NCBI GenBank assembly: GCA_002919195.1
Contig: PKEU01000051.1
Span: forward strand, 1 to 36,433
Direction: 5' to 3'
DNA: 36,433 bases
Source of the DNA: a bacterium
Lineage (GTDB): Bacteria; Bacillota; Limnochordia; DTU080; RSA5
Part shown: piece after piece, positions 32,782 to 36,433 of the stretch
Numbering within the stretch: position 1 is the stretch's first letter
Layout: every line of letters begins with the position of its first letter
Notes under the pieces: model-generated
Told to the model about the DNA's origin: nothing
The model's database searches: none
Seen by the model: the letters and a program-made list of their open reading frames with translations, nothing else
Position numbers and translations under genes: made by a program

Positions 32782-34845
32782 ATGGCTTCGGTTTTGGGCC
32801 GGCGCTGGATACAGGTCGCCGCCGCCTTGCTGGCCGTGGCGATCGTTGGAGCGGGAAGTGCTGTTTTGAAGGGTGGTTTGCTGCGCGCCATGGAAGACGT
32901 CCCGCTGATCCCGCGGGACGTCCTCTTTAGCGATCCCGATCGGACAAGCGTCCAGATCAGCCCCGACGGCCGGTGGATCAGTTTCCTCGCCCCCAGAAAC
33001 GGCGTCCTCAACGTGTGGGTCGCTCCCGCGAACGCCCCCGATGCCGCGGCGCCCGTCACCGATGCCCGCGACCGGGGAATTGCAGGTTACAGTTGGACCT
33101 ACCTCGATTCGCACCTGATCTACGTGCAAGATACGGCAGGCGACGAAAACTGGAGGCTCTACCGCCTCGATGTGACCACCGGCGAAAGCGTCCTCCTGAC
33201 CCCCGAAAGCGGCGTCAACGCTCAGATCGTGGCTATAAGCCCCAAACATCCCCAAGAGATCGTCGTCGGCCTCAACGACCGCCTGCCCGAGTGGCACGAC
33301 CTCTACCGGGTCGACCTGCGCACGGGCGAGCGCGCCTTGCTCCACGAAAACGAAGGGATGTTGCGCTACCTTTTGGACGACGACTACAACGTGCGTTTCG
33401 CCGAGACGATGACGCCCGACGGCGGCACCCTCGTCCTCGCCCGGACCGAAGAGGGTTGGGAGCCGTTTATGCAGATCTCGATGGAAGACGCTCTCACCAC
33501 CGCGGTGCTCGACCTCGACCCCACTGGCACCAAGCTCTACGCCATCGACAGCCGCGACCGCAACACCGCCGCACTGGTGATCCTTGACCTGGAGACGGGG
33601 GAAAAGACCGTCGTCTACGAGGACCCTAAAGCCGATGTGAGCCACGCGCTCATCCATCCGACCAAGAGGACGATTCAGGCGGCGGCCTCCACTTACGAAA
33701 GAACCGTTTGGAAAATCCTCGATCCCGAGATCGAAGGGGACTTCGCATACCTTAAGACGGTCGCCGACGGAGAGCTGGCAGGTTTTAGCCGCACGCTAGA
33801 CGACTCGGTCTGGATCGTCGCATACGTCGTCGACGACGGTCCCGTCCGCTATTACCGGTATGATCGCAAGAAGCGTCGCGCCGAGTTCCTCTTTACCAAC
33901 CGCTCCGCTCTGGAAGAGTACACGCTGGCCAGGATGCACCCTGTGATCATCCCCTCCCGGGACGGTCTTGAACTCGTAAGTTACCTCACCCTCCCTCCGT
34001 GGGTAAAGACCGACGGTCTCCGCCCCGAGCGTCCCCTTCCGATGGTCTTGGAAGTGCACGGCGGCCCCTGGTCCCGCGACACCTGGGGCTACAACACCCT
34101 TCACCAGTGGCTGGCCAACCGCGGCTACGCGGTGCTCAGCGTCAACTTCCGCGGGTCGGTTGGGTTTGGGAAACAGTTTCTCAACGCCGGCATCCGGGAA
34201 TGGGGCGGCAAGATGCACGACGACCTCATCGACGCCGTCCAATGGGCCATCGCCCAAGGCATCGCCGATCCCGACAAGATCTGCATCAGCGGGGGCAGCT
34301 ACGGCGGGTACGCGGCGCTGGTCGGCCTGACGATGACGCCCGATGTGTTTGCCTGCGGGGTGTCGATCGTCGGCCCGTCCAATCTGGTGACGCTGCTCGA
34401 GTCGATACCCCCGTACTGGACGCCTCAAATCGAGTTTTTCGCGACCCGCGTCGGCGATCACCGCACGCCCGAAGGACGGGAGTTTCTCCTCGAGCGCTCA
34501 CCCATCACCTATGTCGACCGGATCAAAAAACCCCTGTTGATCGGTCAAGGCGCCAACGATCCCCGGGTCAAGCAATCCGAGTCCGATCAGATCGTGGCGG
34601 CGATGCAGGAGGCGGGAATTCCCGTCACCTATGTCCTTTACCCCGACGAAGGCCACGGGTTTGCCCGGCCGCAAAACCGCCGTTCCTTTTACGCGATCCA
34701 GGAGGCCTTTTTCCACCAACACCTGGGCGGGCGCCTTGAGCCGATCGGCGACGACTTTGCCGGCTCCAGCCTGACCGTGCCCGAAGGGGCGTCAGAGATC
34801 CCAGGACTCCAAGAGGCGCTGGAACGCTTGCGGGGTGCGGAATAA
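32782..34845 (+). CDS. S9-family serine peptidase (prolyl oligopeptidase/acylaminoacyl-peptidase type)
   Basis: GGAGGG with 6-nt spacing to ATG 32782 (ATG 32776 also possible); beta-propeller repeats; LEVHGGPWSRD, GGSYGGYAALVGLT, GQGANDPRVKQSESDQIVAAMQ, PDEGHGFARPQNR. Confidence 0.93.
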   Translation: MASVLGRRWIQVAAALLAVAIVGAGSAVLKGGLLRAMEDVPLIPRDVLFSDPDRTSVQISPDGRWISFLAPRNGVLNVWVAPANAPDAAAPVTDARDRGIAGYSWTYLDSHLIYVQDTAGDENWRLYRLDVTTGESVLLTPESGVNAQIVAISPKHPQEIVVGLNDRLPEWHDLYRVDLRTGERALLHENEGMLRYLLDDDYNVRFAETMTPDGGTLVLARTEEGWEPFMQISMEDALTTAVLDLDPTGTKLYAIDSRDRNTAALVILDLETGEKTVVYEDPKADVSHALIHPTKRTIQAAASTYERTVWKILDPEIEGDFAYLKTVADGELAGFSRTLDDSVWIVAYVVDDGPVRYYRYDRKKRRAEFLFTNRSALEEYTLARMHPVIIPSRDGLELVSYLTLPPWVKTDGLRPERPLPMVLEVHGGPWSRDTWGYNTLHQWLANRGYAVLSVNFRGSVGFGKQFLNAGIREWGGKMHDDLIDAVQWAIAQGIADPDKICISGGSYGGYAALVGLTMTPDVFACGVSIVGPSNLVTLLESIPPYWTPQIEFFATRVGDHRTPEGREFLLERSPITYVDRIKKPLLIGQGANDPRVKQSESDQIVAAMQEAGIPVTYVLYPDEGHGFARPQNRRSFYAIQEAFFHQHLGGRLEPIGDDFAGSSLTVPEGASEIPGLQEALERLRGAE

Positions 34846-34907
34846 GCGAGATCCCGCAGGATACAAAGCCTCACCACTGGCCTTTTCCCGCGCGGGGATT
34901 GCTCAAG

Positions 34908-34952
34908 AAAAAGCCCGGCCTGCGCTCTTGATCAGAGCCGCCGGGCTTTTTT
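34908..34952 (+). terminator. Rho-independent terminator (possibly bidirectional)
   Basis: AAAAAGCCCGGC ... GCCGGGCTTTTTT, with 20-nt loop. Confidence 0.85.
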
Positions 34953-34968
34953 GCGCGACCAGAGACGG

Positions 34969-35370
34969 TTAAAAAGGCTCTCCTTTCACCGTATAGCCCC
35001 AAAGCAGCGACATCGAACGGGACGGGCTATCTCCGTGTTCTATGTCAGCTGTGATGTCGTCGACAAACAGGGTTTGGCAGTGCAGAGGGTAGCGCGCCTC
35101 TCCCACCACAGTCACGATCAGCGAGGGCGAATCCACCTTGAGGAGGATTTCGCAGTGGACGTCTTTGAGCCCGGCCTCGTTTAGGATCTCGGCCTCTTCC
35201 CGCGGCGGCACCTTGACCTGGCGCTCAAAGATCCCGGTCAGCCAGCTCCCCCGGTACTTCTTAAAGATGCACGCGACGTTGGCAGGCTGGATGCCGGCAT
35301 TGAGGACCGAAAGATGGACGCCGTACTGCTGGCGGTCTTCGACGGATCCTGTGGTGAACTGGAAGATCAT
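34969..35370 (-). CDS. Hypothetical protein
   Basis: MIFQFTTGSVEDRQQYGVHLSVLNAGIQPANVACIFKKYRGSWLTGIFERQVKVPPREEAEILNEAGLKDVHCEILLKVDSPSLIVTVVGEA.... The ORF-track start at 35379 is an alternative. Confidence 0.6.
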   Translation of the reverse strand: MIFQFTTGSVEDRQQYGVHLSVLNAGIQPANVACIFKKYRGSWLTGIFERQVKVPPREEAEILNEAGLKDVHCEILLKVDSPSLIVTVVGEARYPLHCQTLFVDDITADIEHGDSPSRSMSLLWGYTVKGEPF

Positions 35371-35620
35371 AGCGCACAACCTCCCGTGGGTGGGATACCA
35401 TCCATGCTACGTCTCCAGCCACCCGTAGACATAGGCGGACCTTACTGAATCGAAAAGGCGCGCGGTCCTGATTGACGCTTTTGGATCGACTCTTGGGATC
35501 AACTTAAAATCGGAAGTTTGGAGGAATCACGATTTCCAAAGACGGCATAGGCTTGCATCAAAATCGGTTTTCAATTTCAAAGTGTTTCCGGGTGCGAGGC
35601 ACAACGTGGAGGGTCGACGG

Positions 35621-36433
35621 GTGAAACCGTGGGTTGGTGTCCTCTTAAATCGAGGGATCTTACAAAAAGGCGTGCGCGGGCGGCCGGTGTTTGAGAAACT
35701 CCATCTTTATGCGCAGGCGGCGGCCGAGCTCGGGGTCCGGGTCGTGTTTTTCGAGCCAGGGGGCATCCGTCTCAAAAAGCGGGAAGTGATCGGCTTCATT
35801 CCCACAGCCAGCGGAGGCTTTCGTCGCTCTGCCGTGCCGCTGCCCCGGGCCGTGCACAAACGGGGCATCTTTCGAAGTCCAGCGTCGATTAAGAAAATCA
35901 AGGGGCTCCAGAAACTTGGAATCTGCGTCTTTAACCCCCAGATCTCCGCCGATAAATATCAATTTTACCAACTGCTCAATCAAAATCACAACCTGCGACC
36001 GTACCTTCCCGAGACGCGGTTAATTCGCAGGGAAAACTTCCAATGGTTTCAGCACAAACTCGCCCAGGGCGCGGAAATCTTTGTAAAGCCCAAGATGGGT
36101 TCGCTGGGACTTGGCATCGCCCGCGTCTTTCAAGACCGTCCCGGCCGGTACTGGTACCAGTCTCTGAAGCGGAGGAGGCTCGTCACGCTCAAAGGCGCCT
36201 GGCGAATGGCACGAAAGGGCGGCGCGCGCCGGCTGGTACAAGAGGGGATACCCTTGTTGACCGATCAAGGAAGGCGCGTCGACTTTCGGGTGCCGGTGCA
36301 AAAAGGGGGAGACAACCGCTGGCACATCGCCGGCATCGCCGCCAAGAGGGCGGAGAAGACGGCCTTTCTCACCAACCTGGCCCGAGGTGGATCGGTCCAC
36401 CCAGGGCCGGAGCTTTTGGCTCGCCATTTCGGC
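35621..36433 (+). CDS. YheC/YheD-family endospore coat-associated ATP-grasp protein (partial, runs off right edge)
   Basis: GGAGGG then GTG 35621: MKPWVGVLLNRGILQKGVRGRPVFEKLHLYAQAAAELGVRVVFFEPGGIRLKKREVIGFIPT...HKRGIFRSPASIKKIKGLQKLGICVFNPQISADKYQFYQLLNQNHNLRPYLPETRL...FVKPKMGSLGLGIARV...LVQEGIPLLTDQGRRVDFRVPVQKGGDNRWHIAGIAAKRA. The frame is open to the window end. Confidence 0.88.
   Translation, partial: MKPWVGVLLNRGILQKGVRGRPVFEKLHLYAQAAAELGVRVVFFEPGGIRLKKREVIGFIPTASGGFRRSAVPLPRAVHKRGIFRSPASIKKIKGLQKLGICVFNPQISADKYQFYQLLNQNHNLRPYLPETRLIRRENFQWFQHKLAQGAEIFVKPKMGSLGLGIARVFQDRPGRYWYQSLKRRRLVTLKGAWRMARKGGARRLVQEGIPLLTDQGRRVDFRVPVQKGGDNRWHIAGIAAKRAEKTAFLTNLARGGSVHPGPELLARHFG

Noticed and set aside
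32704-33657. 317-aa minus-strand ORF opposite the S9 peptidase
   Set aside because: Antisense artefact of codon bias; the plus strand encodes a complete peptidase.
1-36433. CRISPR arrays, transposases, integrases, tRNA or rRNA genes, phage genes
   Set aside because: None recognised by eye. No regularly spaced repeats, no transposase or integrase motifs and no tRNA-like cloverleaf noticed. A tRNAscan, ISfinder and CRISPR search would be needed to exclude short or degenerate cases.

Overview
36.4-kb chromosomal window of high GC from what looks like a spore-forming Firmicutes-type (Bacillota) bacterium. The lineage is inferred from the T-box leader and a YheC/YheD-like ATP-grasp gene. I see about 30 protein-coding genes and no rRNA, tRNA, CRISPR array or clear mobile element. 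From left to right: (i) a minus-strand operon of DUF4242-like protein, acyl-CoA-dehydrogenase-like flavoprotein, NitT/TauT-type ABC ATPase and a Tat-lipoprotein substrate-binding protein (SBP) that runs off the left edge; (ii) a TetR-type regulator with two apparent HTH domains, a membrane-anchored alpha/beta hydrolase and a Gfo/Idh/MocA oxidoreductase, with matching palindromes in front of the regulator and the hydrolase; (iii) SDR, BtuF-like and zinc alcohol dehydrogenase genes; (iv) a T-box leader and ilvB; (v) a complete YclNOPQ-like siderophore ABC transporter preceded by a DtxR/IdeR-like box; (vi) VOC proteins, a Rof-like small protein and a CatE-like dioxygenase; (vii) an Ig-like protein/TetR/orphan SBP operon with a TetR palindrome at its promoter; (viii) an Sfp-type PPTase, small membrane or secreted proteins, and a NhaD/ArsB-type permease; (ix) an esterase and an M48 protease; (x) a MarR-controlled heterodimeric ABC exporter and an MFS transporter; (xi) a LysM + ferritin-like fusion; (xii) an S9 peptidase and a YheC/D gene that runs off the right edge. 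The best leads for new biology are the tandem-HTH TetR module with its paired operators, the DUF4242/flavoprotein/ABC operon, the Ig-like/TetR/orphan-SBP operon and the LysM-ferritin fusion. I could run no homology searches. All family names come from reading motifs in the translations.
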